From Oscillibacter sp. (GTDB taxonomy: Bacteria; Bacillota; Clostridia; Oscillospirales; Oscillospiraceae): a DNA stretch of 64,000 nt. Every line of letters starts with the position of its first letter. Position 1 is the first letter of the stretch. Below, one piece after another: positions 1 to 8,696 of this stretch. The DNA is taken from positions 37,275 to 101,274 of the forward strand of contig DPPB01000010.1 of assembly GCA_003539495.1 (NCBI GenBank), in the 5' to 3' direction. The position numbers and the translations under genes were made by a program. The notes under the pieces are model-generated. The model was not told where the DNA came from and did no database searches. It saw only the letters and a program-made list of their open reading frames with translations.

Positions 1-509
1 TTGGTTTTGTCCGTAATGGCCCGGCGGATGCCCTCATAGTCAAAGGTGCCGTCAGGCAGCAGCTCCACCTCCCGGTAGCTCACGCCGTATTCCGCCAGGG
101 AGCAGGGGGAGGGACGGATACCGATGACCTCCTCCAGTGTGTCGTAGGGCCGGCCCACAGGGCTTAAAAGCTCGTCTCCGGGCCGTAGATTGGCACTGAG
201 GGCCACGGTGAGGGCATGGGTACCGCAGGTGATCTGGGGCCGCACCAGGGCTGCCTCCGTGTGGAAGCAATCGGCATAGACCCGCTCCAGATTATCCCGC
301 CCCTCATCGTCATAGCCGTAACCGGTGGTGGCGGCAAAATGGGTAGCGTTGACGCGGTTTTTCTGCATAGCGGCAAGCACCTTGCACTGGTTGTACTCCG
401 CCACCGCGTCGATCTCCCGGAATCGCTCCGTAAGACCACCGAGAGTCGCCTCGCCAAATTCATAAACGGCCTGGGAGACCCCCAACTGCCGATACATTTC
501 GTTCATCAT
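1..509 (-). CDS. Methionine gamma-lyase-like / 'aluminium resistance' family PLP enzyme, N-terminal part
   Basis: Partial gene running off the left edge; about 169 N-terminal residues are visible, starting at tandem ATGs (509, 506). The stretch with TTGYGYDDEGRDNLE, then a cofactor-loop region QITCGTHAL and LRPGDELLSPVGRPYDT is characteristic of the Cys/Met-metabolism-related PLP family once called aluminium resistance protein (PF06838, fold type I). The PLP lysine lies beyond the window edge. Members probably cleave sulfur amino acids, but the substrate is not settled. The start overlaps the stop of the AbrB-type gene upstream (ATGA), so the two are one transcript. Family identity is confident; the reaction is inferred from the family. 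Confidence 0.85.
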   Translation of the reverse strand, partial: MMNEMYRQLGVSQAVYEFGEATLGGLTERFREIDAVAEYNQCKVLAAMQKNRVNATHFAATTGYGYDDEGRDNLERVYADCFHTEAALVRPQITCGTHALTVALSANLRPGDELLSPVGRPYDTLEEVIGIRPSPCSLAEYGVSYREVELLPDGTFDYEGIRRAITDKT

Positions 510-748
510 GATTCGCTGTCCTCCGTGTTTTGCAGAATATCCTGAGCCACCCGGTCCAGTACCTCCGGCCGGGAGACCACCAGACCCTGACTCTCACTGC
601 CCAAAATCAGCAGCGTGTCTCCGGGGTGGATATTAAAAAAATCCCGGGCCTCCTTGGGGATCACGATCTGACCCCGGTCGCCCACCTTGGCGGTGCCAAA
701 CACCCGCCGGGTAGGGGAGCGGCCCAATATATGCTTGCCCTGGGGCAT
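506..748 (-). CDS. AbrB/SpoVT-type DNA-binding regulator
   Basis: 80-residue protein with one swapped-hairpin AbrB domain at about residues 16-60: RVFGTAKVGDRGQIVIPKEARDF carries the usual GQIVIPKE..R signature followed by PGDTLLILG. These proteins dimerise and bind AT-rich DNA as transition-state regulators. A GAGGTGAGGT ribosome site precedes the ATG at 748. It is the first gene of a two-gene operon with the PLP lyase downstream (4-base overlap), so it may regulate that enzyme or itself. A second protein of the same type lies at 47578-47811. The target is unknown. Confidence 0.85.
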   Translation of the reverse strand: MPQGKHILGRSPTRRVFGTAKVGDRGQIVIPKEARDFFNIHPGDTLLILGSESQGLVVSRPEVLDRVAQDILQNTEDSES

Positions 749-840
749 GACCTCACCTCACAAAAATCATCTTTTTCATACTTGTGTGACAGATGGCAGT
801 ATATCACACCCACTGGAAAATGCAAGCCCTTTCCACGAAA

Positions 841-873
841 AAAAGCCCGTATTCCGCAGAATACGGGCTTTTG
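841..873 (-). terminator. Bidirectional intrinsic terminator
   Basis: A perfect stem of about 13 bp (AAGCCCGTATTC pairing with GAATACGGGCTT, loop CGCA) has A-runs on the left and T-runs on the right. It directly follows the stop of the minus-strand gene 880-1638. Confidence 0.85.
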
Positions 874-879
874 TCCGCT

Positions 880-1638
880 TCACTCCAGCTTTTCCGGAAA
901 CTCCACCCCGTTCAGCCGCAGGATCATCCGCAGAGGATAGTCCCTGTCCAGGTAGTTCCGGCAATACCAATCAAAGGTAGCCTCCGGTAAATGCATAAGC
1001 TCCGGGGCCTCGCAGCGGAACAGCTCAAAGGTTTTCTGATCCCCTGAGAGCAGGGCTGCCAGTACGTCCAGCCTCTTTTCCTCGGCAAGGCGGTTCAGAC
1101 ACGCATCCATGATAGAGGCGCAGGCCTGCTCATCCAGGGGGGCGAACTGCTCCTTGTTCCCCAGCCAGTAAAGGAACTCGTTAGGGTCCAGATCCAGCTT
1201 GGTGGTGATTTGGCTCAGCTTGTAAAATTCCTGCCAATCTCTCTTTTTCAGCACCTGGATAAGGTACTGCACCAGCCCGTCATCCAAGGCGATACAATCC
1301 AAAAAAACCTCAAAGGCGTGCTTGCCTGCGTCCGGATCCGGCTCCTTCTGTACAGGCTCCTCCGCCTGCTCCTCCTGGGCCTGGCTGGCCAGGACCCGGG
1401 CGGCGGACAGCACATCGTCCATAGAGAAACTATCGTAAGCCGCCTGGGGGACTTCGTCTCCCGCTGCGGCGGCACAGGCGCGCACAAAGGCGGGGATGCC
1501 CATAGCGCCGATCTGCCGCTGCAGCTCCATAGCCCGATGCATTTCATCGGTTTGCGTAAGTGTGATGCCCTCCGGGGCGGTTAGGGAGCCCTCGCAGATC
1601 TGGGTCATATATTGCAGGTAATAGTCAAACAGTGTCAT
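880..1638 (-). CDS. Hypothetical cytoplasmic protein
   Basis: 252-residue acidic protein with no signal peptide or membrane segment; I do not recognise a domain. An N-terminal helical part (1-90) is joined by a Glu/Gln/Pro-rich linker (about 92-108) to a leucine-rich helical C-terminal half with clustered aromatic residues (TFDWYCRNYLDRDYPLRM near 225-243). A GTGAGG ribosome site precedes the ATG. It is transcribed alone, divergent from dus (about 98 bp between starts), and ends in a strong terminator. Good codon use and a long uninterrupted frame support a real gene. Confidence 0.7.
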   Translation of the reverse strand: MTLFDYYLQYMTQICEGSLTAPEGITLTQTDEMHRAMELQRQIGAMGIPAFVRACAAAAGDEVPQAAYDSFSMDDVLSAARVLASQAQEEQAEEPVQKEPDPDAGKHAFEVFLDCIALDDGLVQYLIQVLKKRDWQEFYKLSQITTKLDLDPNEFLYWLGNKEQFAPLDEQACASIMDACLNRLAEEKRLDVLAALLSGDQKTFELFRCEAPELMHLPEATFDWYCRNYLDRDYPLRMILRLNGVEFPEKLE

Positions 1639-1736
1639 AGTACAGCCTCACTTTCCAGCCTTGACTTTACCACACCCGGCGGGGAATTGCAAGACGCCTG
1701 CAAATATGGTAAGATGGCCCAAAGGAGGGAAAGCCC

Positions 1737-2669
1737 ATGCAGGAATATTACGCCGCGCCCATGGAGGGCCTCACCGGCTGGCGCTGGCGGCAGGTGCAAT
1801 CGGAGCTGTTCGGCGGCGCGGATCGCTACTACACGCCCTTTCTCTCGCCCAATGCCAATTTCGAGTTTCAGACCAAGGAGCTGCAGGAGATCGACCCGGA
1901 GCATAACCGGGACCTTTTTGTGGTGCCGCAAATCCTTACCAATCGGCCGGAATACTTCGTTTGGGCGGCTAAAGAGTGCCAGAGCCGGGGCTACAGCGAG
2001 GTGAATCTGAACCTGGGCTGCCCCTCCGGCACGGTAACGGCGAAAAATAAGGGGGCTGGCTTGCTGCGGGAAAGGGACATCCTGCGAGCACTTCTGGACG
2101 GCATATTCGATGCTCTTCCGGACCTGAAAATTTCCGTCAAGACACGCATCGGCTGGGATGATTCCGACCAGTGGCCCGCTCTGCTGGCCCTGCTGAACGA
2201 CTATCCCATTACCTTGCTCATTATTCATCCCCGGGTGCGAACGGAGTTTTACAAGGGGAGAGTCCACCGGGACGCCTTTGCCTGGGCGCAGGCGAACACC
2301 GGCCTGCCTCTGTGCTATAACGGCGACCTGCTGACCCCGGCGGATGTGTCTGCCGCTCCCAACGTGCCCTTGATGTTTGGACGGGGCCTCCAGGCGGACC
2401 CGTCCCTGCTGCGCCGTCTCCGAGGCGGAGAGAGGGCCAGTGCGGCCGAGCTGCAGGCCTTCCACGATGCCATCTATACCGCCTATCGCCGGGATTACTC
2501 CGGCGATGTGCCTGTGCTGCACCGGATGAGAGAGCTGTGGAATTACCTGGCCGGCAGCTTTCGGAACACGGAGCCGCTGCTGCGCGCCGTCCGCAAGGCC
2601 CGCACCTGCGCAGCCTATGAGCAGGCGGTCCGGCCGTTCTTTGCCCGGGCGGAGATGATAAGAGAATGA
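1737..2669 (+). CDS. dus: tRNA-dihydrouridine synthase
   Basis: FMN enzyme that reduces uridines in the tRNA D-loop to dihydrouridine with NADPH. The 310 residues follow the DusA/B/C TIM-barrel order: AAPMEGLT at the N-terminus (FMN phosphate region), NLGCPSG with the catalytic Cys at about 95, KNKGAGLL, SVKTRIGW (about 137-144), HPR near 172 and NGDL near 204, then a helical tRNA-binding C-terminal domain. An AAAGGAGGG ribosome site lies just upstream of the ATG. The subtype cannot be fixed from sequence inspection. It is monocistronic and ends at a bidirectional terminator shared with the convergent 3D-domain gene. Confidence 0.92.
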   Translation: MQEYYAAPMEGLTGWRWRQVQSELFGGADRYYTPFLSPNANFEFQTKELQEIDPEHNRDLFVVPQILTNRPEYFVWAAKECQSRGYSEVNLNLGCPSGTVTAKNKGAGLLRERDILRALLDGIFDALPDLKISVKTRIGWDDSDQWPALLALLNDYPITLLIIHPRVRTEFYKGRVHRDAFAWAQANTGLPLCYNGDLLTPADVSAAPNVPLMFGRGLQADPSLLRRLRGGERASAAELQAFHDAIYTAYRRDYSGDVPVLHRMRELWNYLAGSFRNTEPLLRAVRKARTCAAYEQAVRPFFARAEMIRE

Positions 2670-2671
2670 GA

Positions 2672-2713
2672 AAGCTGCCCTTCCGGATACGCTCCAAAAG
2701 GGCAGCTCTTTTT
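2672..2713 (+). terminator. Bidirectional terminator between dus and the 3D-domain gene
   Basis: AGCTGCCCTT pairs with AAGGGCAGCT around a loop of about 14 nt, followed by TTTTT. It lies between two convergent genes. Confidence 0.85.
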
Positions 2714-2718
2714 GCAGT

Positions 2719-3855
2719 TCAGTTCAGCACAAATACGGTGCAGTTGCGGCGGCCGAAGCGGCAGGCCTGGTCGTATTCATCGAACCAAAGGTCCAGCTTG
2801 TAGCCCTTGATACTGGTGCCGCAATCGGCGGCGGTGGCCATGCCGTAGGTCAGGTACCCATCGTCTGTGTAGATATAGAACCGTGTGCCGTAGGGGAACA
2901 CGGAGGGATCCACAGCAATGTTGCCATACTGAGTGGGCCGGCCGGAAGCCGTCCGACCGTGGATGGCGTAGGCACTGGCATTGCACGTCACCTGGGAGGA
3001 GAAGGCCATGGTGTCACCGGAGGCAAAGAGCAGATACCCGCTGCCGTCGTCGTTGCGATAAACGGACACCAGCTCGTCACCGTCGGCCACGGAATCCACC
3101 AACGTACCGTATTCTACCACTTGGGTGACGGAATTGTCCTCGGTGGTGGAGATAAACTCGGTCCTTTCCAGCTTACCCTTGACAAAAACATCCATGTAGG
3201 TTTGGGTCACAGTGCCGGGCACACCGGGGGTGATGATCTCCTCCGTGCCTTTTGCCATCAGAGGATCGGCAATCCGCTCCTCGGCAAAGTCTGTCTGCAC
3301 CTGCACGCTGCGCAGGCGAGTGTACTGGCGGCATACAGTGATGCTGGGGGTATCAGCGGTGAGGTCCACCACCACCATCTCATCGTCTGCCACCTTCACA
3401 TGGCTGCGGCGCAGCAGATTGGCCACAGTCTCGTGGCGGGTGGTGACAACACCTGTGTCCGCGGTGTCATCCTCTGCGGAGCCGCTTAAAGAGGCGGACA
3501 GCAGCTTTGTCTCGGGTCCGGAGCTTTTCACGGTGGCGGAGGTCCCCTCCTCCACGGCGGCGAGCTGCACATCCTGCCCTTTGGGTAGGATGAGCTGCAC
3601 ATCTGCGGCACCGGCGTTATTGGAGCCGGTGTAGAGCGCTTCGCTTTGGTAGTCCAGGTCAGAGTCTGCGGTGACGGTATAGGTTTCCTGATCGTCAATG
3701 AGCAGGTACACATCCCCGTCTACCGGAGCGGGACCCATACAGATGCAAATCACCAGGCCCAGCAGCGTCAGCGGGGCCAAGAAGGTGAGCAGACGCCGGC
3801 GTTTGAGCGGCCCATCCCGCAGAGCGCCCAGGCGTTTCAGAATCGTTTGGATCAT
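2719..3855 (-). CDS. G5 and 3D domain cell-wall protein (YabE/Rpf2-like)
   Basis: 378-residue exported or membrane-anchored protein. A basic N-terminus and one hydrophobic segment (about 22-42) are followed by ubiquitin-like DUF348-type segments (TVANLLRRSHVKVADDEMV, about 143-160), a G5 domain (EEIITPGVPGTVTQTYMDVF... about 205-270) and a C-terminal 3D domain (about 290-378). The 3D domain keeps its Asp residues: IAVDPSVFPYGT, ATAADCGTSIKG and LDLWF. 3D domains share the double-psi barrel of lytic transglycosylases, so it probably trims peptidoglycan in growth or resuscitation. A WalR-like box lies upstream (3961-3986). It is transcribed alone. Confidence 0.88.
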   Translation of the reverse strand: MIQTILKRLGALRDGPLKRRRLLTFLAPLTLLGLVICICMGPAPVDGDVYLLIDDQETYTVTADSDLDYQSEALYTGSNNAGAADVQLILPKGQDVQLAAVEEGTSATVKSSGPETKLLSASLSGSAEDDTADTGVVTTRHETVANLLRRSHVKVADDEMVVVDLTADTPSITVCRQYTRLRSVQVQTDFAEERIADPLMAKGTEEIITPGVPGTVTQTYMDVFVKGKLERTEFISTTEDNSVTQVVEYGTLVDSVADGDELVSVYRNDDGSGYLLFASGDTMAFSSQVTCNASAYAIHGRTASGRPTQYGNIAVDPSVFPYGTRFYIYTDDGYLTYGMATAADCGTSIKGYKLDLWFDEYDQACRFGRRNCTVFVLN

Positions 3856-3960
3856 ACAGTGTTTCCTCCATTGCGCCGGTTTTTCAGACCGGGCCGGAGG
3901 CTCCTTTCGGTAGTTTTATTGGGACACATCCCTTGAAAAGTTAAAGGAATGATGCTTATT

Positions 3961-3986
3961 TGTAATCAAAATGTAACACTTGTAAC
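3961..3986 (+). promoter_or_regulatory. WalR-like direct-repeat box
   Basis: TGTAAT-N5-TGTAAC matches the WalR/YycF consensus TGTWAH-N5-TGTWAH exactly, and a third TGTAAC follows after 3 bases. It lies about 105 bp upstream of the divergently read 3D-domain cell-wall gene and about 170 bp before the rimM promoter. WalR controls cell-wall hydrolases in other Firmicutes; regulation here is inferred. No separate gene is seen in 3856-4213. Confidence 0.5.
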
Positions 3987-4151
3987 AAAACTAAATTTGA
4001 CAGGAGTATATCACTTTTTTTACGATGTGTCAAGTTTTTCCGGAAAGGGGCGGATTTATGCACCCTTGCCAGGGGAAAAATGGAAGGATCGAAAACGAAA
4101 CGGAAACAAAAATGTTACAGACTGGGGGACGAAAAAGTCGTGGATTCGGTG

Positions 4152-4180
4152 TTGCCTCAGGGGGAAAGTTTCGATATAAT
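4152..4180 (+). promoter_or_regulatory. Sigma-A promoter of rimM-trmD
   Basis: TTGCCT at 4152-4157, a 17-base spacer and TATAAT at 4175-4180, 33 bases before the rimM start. Confidence 0.75.
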
Positions 4181-4213
4181 GGAATCGGTATTTTAAAGCG
4201 AGGAGGGAGCGCT

Positions 4214-4720
4214 GTGCGTCCTGTATATATCCCCGTGGGCCATATCGTCAACGCCCACGGCATCAAAGGCGAGGTCAAGCTGAACCCGGAGGGCTTCACC
4301 CCGGAGTTTGTGGCGGAGTTTGATACGCTCTATATAAATGGGGAGTCCGTGCAGGTGAAAAGCTGCCGGGTCCACAAGTCCACGGTGCTTCTGACTCTGC
4401 CCGGGGTAGAGGATATGGACGCCGCCCTGGCCCTGAAGGGCCGGGAGGTCTCCATCCGGCGGGAGGATGCACATCTCCCGGAGGGCGAGTATTTTGACGC
4501 CGAGCTGGTGGGCGCTATGGTTTTGGATGACGCCACCGGAGAGGAGCTGGGAAGGATCCGCCGGGTGCTGCACTATCCCGCCCACAAGGTCTACGAGGTC
4601 CGGGGCAGCCGGGAGTATCTCATCCCAGCGGTGCCGGGGGTGTTTATTGCGTCCGTGGATCCGGACGGCGGCGTTATGCGTATCCACATGATGAAAGGAT
4701 TGGCCACCGATGAGAATTGA
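4214..4720 (+). CDS. rimM: Ribosome maturation factor RimM
   Basis: Assists 30S assembly by binding ribosomal protein S19 and 16S rRNA. 168 residues, normal for the family. N-terminal barrel: VGHIVNAHGIKGEVKL at the start, then PGVEDMDAALALKGREV and the LPEGEYFDAELVG segment linking to the PRC-barrel with LIPAVPGVF. The frame stays open further upstream, but the GTG at 4214 is chosen because AGGAGGG sits 6 bases before it and homology begins there. It overlaps trmD by 11 bases, so the two are translationally coupled. Confidence 0.93.
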   Translation: MRPVYIPVGHIVNAHGIKGEVKLNPEGFTPEFVAEFDTLYINGESVQVKSCRVHKSTVLLTLPGVEDMDAALALKGREVSIRREDAHLPEGEYFDAELVGAMVLDDATGEELGRIRRVLHYPAHKVYEVRGSREYLIPAVPGVFIASVDPDGGVMRIHMMKGLATDEN

Positions 4721-5483
4721 TATTATGACCCTCTTTCCCGATGCCATCGAGGCCATGATGGGCCAATCCATCATCGGCCGGGCCCGGGACCGGGGCTATA
4801 TCCGGCTCTATACCCATCAGATCCGGGAATATACTACCAATAAGCAGATGCAGGTGGACGACTACCCCTACGGTGGCGGTCGGGGGGCGGTGATGCAGGC
4901 GGATCCCCTGTACCGCTGCTGGGAGCATATCTGCCGGGAGGTGGGGCAGCGGCCCCACACCATCTACCTGTCTCCCTGCGGCCGGACCTTCACCCAGGAG
5001 GTAGCCAAGGAGCTGAAGGCAGCTCACGAGAACATCGTCCTGGTCTGCGGCCACTATGAGGGGGTGGACCAGCGATTTATCGACGAGTGTGTGGATGAGG
5101 AACTGAGCATGGGCGACTTTGTCCTCACCGGCGGGGAGATCCCGGCCATGGCTGTGGCGGATTGCCTGTTCCGCATGGAGGAGGGGGTGCTGCCCGAGGA
5201 GAGCTGCTACACCGACGAGAGCCACTGGAACGGCCTTTTGGAGTATCCCCAGTATTCCCGGCCGGAGGAGTGGCACGGGCGCAAGGTGCCCGCCATCCTC
5301 CTCAGCGGCAACCATGGCGGCGTGGATGATTGGCGCCGAAAGGAGAGCTACAAGCGCACCATGGCCCGGCGGCCGGACCTTTGGGCCCGGTTCGATGAGA
5401 GCGCCGTAAAGACCAAGCACGATAAAAAGATCCTTCAGCAGGCCAAGGACGAATTCACCGCCGAACAGGAACAAAAAGAATAA
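4710..5483 (+). CDS. trmD: tRNA (guanine37-N1)-methyltransferase
   Basis: SPOUT-class SAM enzyme that methylates G37 of tRNAs with a G at position 36, preventing +1 frameshifts. 257 residues. MRIDIMTLFPDAIEAM begins the protein. The trefoil-knot SAM site is visible in YLSPCGRTFTQ, VCGHYEGVDQRFID and LTGGEIPAMAVAD, and the C-terminal domain has PPAILLSGNHGG-like and WRRKESYKRT segments. It is cotranscribed with rimM and followed by a terminator. The usual partner rplS does not follow. Confidence 0.96.
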   Translation: MRIDIMTLFPDAIEAMMGQSIIGRARDRGYIRLYTHQIREYTTNKQMQVDDYPYGGGRGAVMQADPLYRCWEHICREVGQRPHTIYLSPCGRTFTQEVAKELKAAHENIVLVCGHYEGVDQRFIDECVDEELSMGDFVLTGGEIPAMAVADCLFRMEEGVLPEESCYTDESHWNGLLEYPQYSRPEEWHGRKVPAILLSGNHGGVDDWRRKESYKRTMARRPDLWARFDESAVKTKHDKKILQQAKDEFTAEQEQKE

Positions 5484-5497
5484 TATGTGTTGCAAAG

Positions 5498-5532
5498 AAC
5501 GGCAGGGATGCTCCATCGCATCTCTGCCGTTT
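5498..5532 (+). terminator. Terminator after trmD
   Basis: AACGGCAGGGATG pairs with the CATCTCTGCCGTT segment as a long stem with TTT following, 15 bases after the trmD stop. Confidence 0.7.
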
Positions 5533-5559
5533 CGCTGCCCACCGCCTAAGCTCCGCAAA

Positions 5560-5830
5560 GTGTATCCGCAGGGGCCGATGCCTGCATCGGCATTCATAAA
5601 TGCGCAGGGCGGGGTGCCCTCACCCCGCCGCTTCGTTAACCACCGTGCCCCTTGCAAAGCCCTGCCATTGCGCACGGTGGCTGTGGGGAACGAACCGAGC
5701 GCTGCCAGTGGCAGAATAAGCGAGGTGAGCGAGTGACTGCGGTCAAAATTTCAGGCGCCCGTCGTAAGGCAGCGCAGAAATTTTGGGCACCGCAACAGGG
5801 GCATCCACATTCCCGCACCCCCTCAAAAAA
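5560..5830. repeat. Hairpin-rich intergenic region, no gene
   Basis: The 447-base gap between trmD and ylxM holds several palindromes: GCCGATGCCTGCATCGGC, GGCGGGGT...ACCCCGCC, CTGCC-agt-GGCAG and CAAAATTTC...GAAATTTTG. The GC-rich ones resemble hairpins at 27888-28016 and 28399-28425. I see no ribosome site plus frame that supports a gene. It looks like a patch of degenerate repeat elements. Confidence 0.5.
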
Positions 5831-5855
5831 ATCCCGGCCATCCCCCAAATTTCTC

Positions 5856-5884
5856 TTGACTTTTTCGGGGAAATGGGGTATCAT
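5856..5884 (+). promoter_or_regulatory. Sigma-A promoter of ylxM-ffh operon
   Basis: TTGACT, a 17-base spacer, TATCAT, 46 bases before the ylxM start codon. Confidence 0.75.
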
Positions 5885-5930
5885 TAGCAATGTTGTAAAG
5901 CTGATTTACTTTACAGGAGGAGGGCGAACC

Positions 5931-6296
5931 GTGAAAAACCAGACCTACCGCATGACCATGCTGCTTGATTTTTACGGCGAGATCCTGACCCAGCGGCAGA
6001 GAGAATTCTTTGACCTGTACTATAACGAGGATTTGAGTCTGGCGGAGATTGCGGAGAACTACGGTATCAGCCGCCAGGGCGTCCGGGACGCCATCGTCCG
6101 GGCGGAGACCGCCATGGAGGAGCTGGAGGACAAGACGGGCCTGCTCAAGCGCTTTATGCGCCTGCGGGAAAAGATCGACGCCATTGAAGCTGCGGCAGCG
6201 GAGATTCAAAAGCTCAACTACCGGCAGTACGATAATCCGGAGCTGGAGCGTTTGGCGGGGGAAATCCGCACCTGCGCCGCCGCACTGAAGGAGTAA
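5931..6296 (+). CDS. ylxM: YlxM/p13-type DNA-binding protein (UPF0122)
   Basis: 121 residues, a sigma-70 region-4-like helix-turn-helix protein: LTQRQREFFDLYYNEDLSLAEIA...GISRQGVRDAI (about 18-60), followed by a helical tail. It is found next to ffh in nearly all Firmicutes and is thought to act with the signal recognition particle operon. The frame is open upstream, but the GTG at 5931 has an AGGAGGAGG ribosome site and matches the family start. The ffh gene begins 4 bases after the stop, so they form an operon. Confidence 0.9.
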   Translation: MKNQTYRMTMLLDFYGEILTQRQREFFDLYYNEDLSLAEIAENYGISRQGVRDAIVRAETAMEELEDKTGLLKRFMRLREKIDAIEAAAAEIQKLNYRQYDNPELERLAGEIRTCAAALKE

Positions 6297-6300
6297 AGCT

Positions 6301-7677
<1,377 letters not shown>

Positions 7678-7681
7678 GATC

Positions 7682-7760
7682 AAAAAAGCTCTGCAGAGCT
7701 CGCGTCCGCAGGCTGCAATCCTTTTGGCAGAAAATTCCGCAGGAATGTTCGCCAGCTACA
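7682..7760. repeat. Decayed copy of the multi-hairpin intergenic element
   Basis: Between ffh and rpsP the sequence AAAAAGCTCTGCAGAGCTCG, then CGTCCGCA, GGCTGCAATCCTTTTGGCAG and a GGCAGAAAATTCC...GGAATGTTCGCC hairpin follows the start and end of the elements at 13834 and 46249 in order, with the middle missing. See findings. Confidence 0.5.
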
Positions 7761-7828
7761 GAAAACAGAAATAAGTGCTGCTGCATTTATCCATAAAAAA
7801 TTCATTTTATTTTTGGAGGAAAGTAACC

Positions 7829-8068
7829 ATGGTTAAGATCAGATTGAGAAGAATGGGCGCCAAGAAGGCTCCTTACTACCGCGTTGTGGTGGCCGATTCC
7901 CGTTATCCCCGCGATGGCCGGTTCATCGAGGAGATCGGCACCTACAATCCCTGCGTGTCCCCCGCCGAGATCAGCATTGACGCTGACCGCGCCCGTGAGT
8001 GGATCAAGACCGGCGCACAGCCCACCGACACCGTTCGCGCTCTGCTGAAGAAGGTCGACGTCCTTTAA
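7829..8068 (+). CDS. rpsP: 30S ribosomal protein S16
   Basis: 79 residues with the S16 signature MVKIRLRRMGAKKAPYYRVV and DSRYPRDGRFIEEIGTYNP. It binds 16S rRNA in the 30S body and is needed for assembly. The ATG at 7829 is chosen for its GGAGGA ribosome site (7815-7820). Codon use (CGC/CGT, GCT, AAG) is that of a highly expressed gene. The khpA gene follows 15 bases later. Confidence 0.97.
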   Translation: MVKIRLRRMGAKKAPYYRVVVADSRYPRDGRFIEEIGTYNPCVSPAEISIDADRAREWIKTGAQPTDTVRALLKKVDVL

Positions 8069-8083
8069 TTTGAGGGTACGGCC

Positions 8084-8314
8084 ATGAAGGAATTGCTGCT
8101 CTATATCGCCAGGAGCCTGGTGGACCATCCGGAGCAAGTTACCGTGACGGAGGTTGGCGAGGCGGAGGATCTGACGCTGGAGCTGCGTGTGGCACCCGAG
8201 GATATGGGAAAGGTGATCGGCCGTCAGGGCCGTATTGCCAAGGAGATCCGCACGGTCGTGCGGTCTTATGCCCAGCGCACCGGCGTGAAGGTTTCGGTCG
8301 ATATCGTTGATTGA
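8084..8314 (+). CDS. khpA: KH-domain RNA-binding protein KhpA
   Basis: 76 residues, a single KH domain with the GxxG loop in GKVIGRQGRIAKEIR (about 43-57). KhpA pairs with KhpB/EloR and binds mRNAs and sRNAs, influencing cell elongation and division in Firmicutes. Its position directly after rpsP is the conserved one. In many relatives rimM-trmD-rplS follow; here a terminator does. Confidence 0.93.
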   Translation: MKELLLYIARSLVDHPEQVTVTEVGEAEDLTLELRVAPEDMGKVIGRQGRIAKEIRTVVRSYAQRTGVKVSVDIVD

Positions 8315-8315
8315 T

Positions 8316-8350
8316 AAAAAGGCTCCGGAAGGATTTCCGGGGCCTCTTTA
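8316..8350 (+). terminator. Terminator after khpA
   Basis: AGGCTCCGGAA pairs with TTCCGGGGCCT (loop GGAT), followed by CTTTATT, directly after the stop. Confidence 0.75.
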
Positions 8351-8373
8351 TTATTGTCGGAAAAATCCATCCT

Positions 8374-8507
8374 TGTCATTCCGAGGAGCAAAGCGACGTG
8401 GAAATCCGTAACTTTTTATGAATATGCATCCTGCAAAAAAGAGAAAAAACTGCACATAAGGAACGGATTGCCACAACCAGTCTGCGGACTGGTCGCGCAA
8501 TGACATT
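8374..8507. repeat. TGTCATTCCGAGGAGC-type intergenic repeat, copy 1
   Basis: Starts TGTCATTCCGAGGAGCAAAG, CGACGTGGAAATCCGTA, and ends GGATTGCCACAACCAGTC...GACTGG then CGCGCAATGACA. The ends are inverted (TGTCATT/AATGACA). A second copy is at 49197-49327 and a right-half copy is in 28270-28335. It resembles a MITE-like repeat seen in other bacterial genomes. No gene is seen in the 382-base gap. Confidence 0.75.
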
Positions 8508-8604
8508 TTTTTGAGAGCCTGGGACGCCGGAATCTCTGTTTTTATATGCCTGCCGTCCCGGGGAGGCTGCGGGTAAGTGAGGAGAGATTTTCTCCTGTAC
8601 ACAC

Positions 8605-8633
8605 TTGACAAATTTTGCCCCATGGTGTACTCT
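8605..8633 (+). promoter_or_regulatory. Probable promoter of ilvA-ridA
   Basis: TTGACA, a 17-base spacer and TACTCT (weak -10), 63 bases before the start codon. Confidence 0.45.
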
Positions 8634-8696
8634 TGCTATAGACAATTTGATATAGCTTTGTATCTACATTGCGGACTCTTGATGGGAGGAAGCCTT

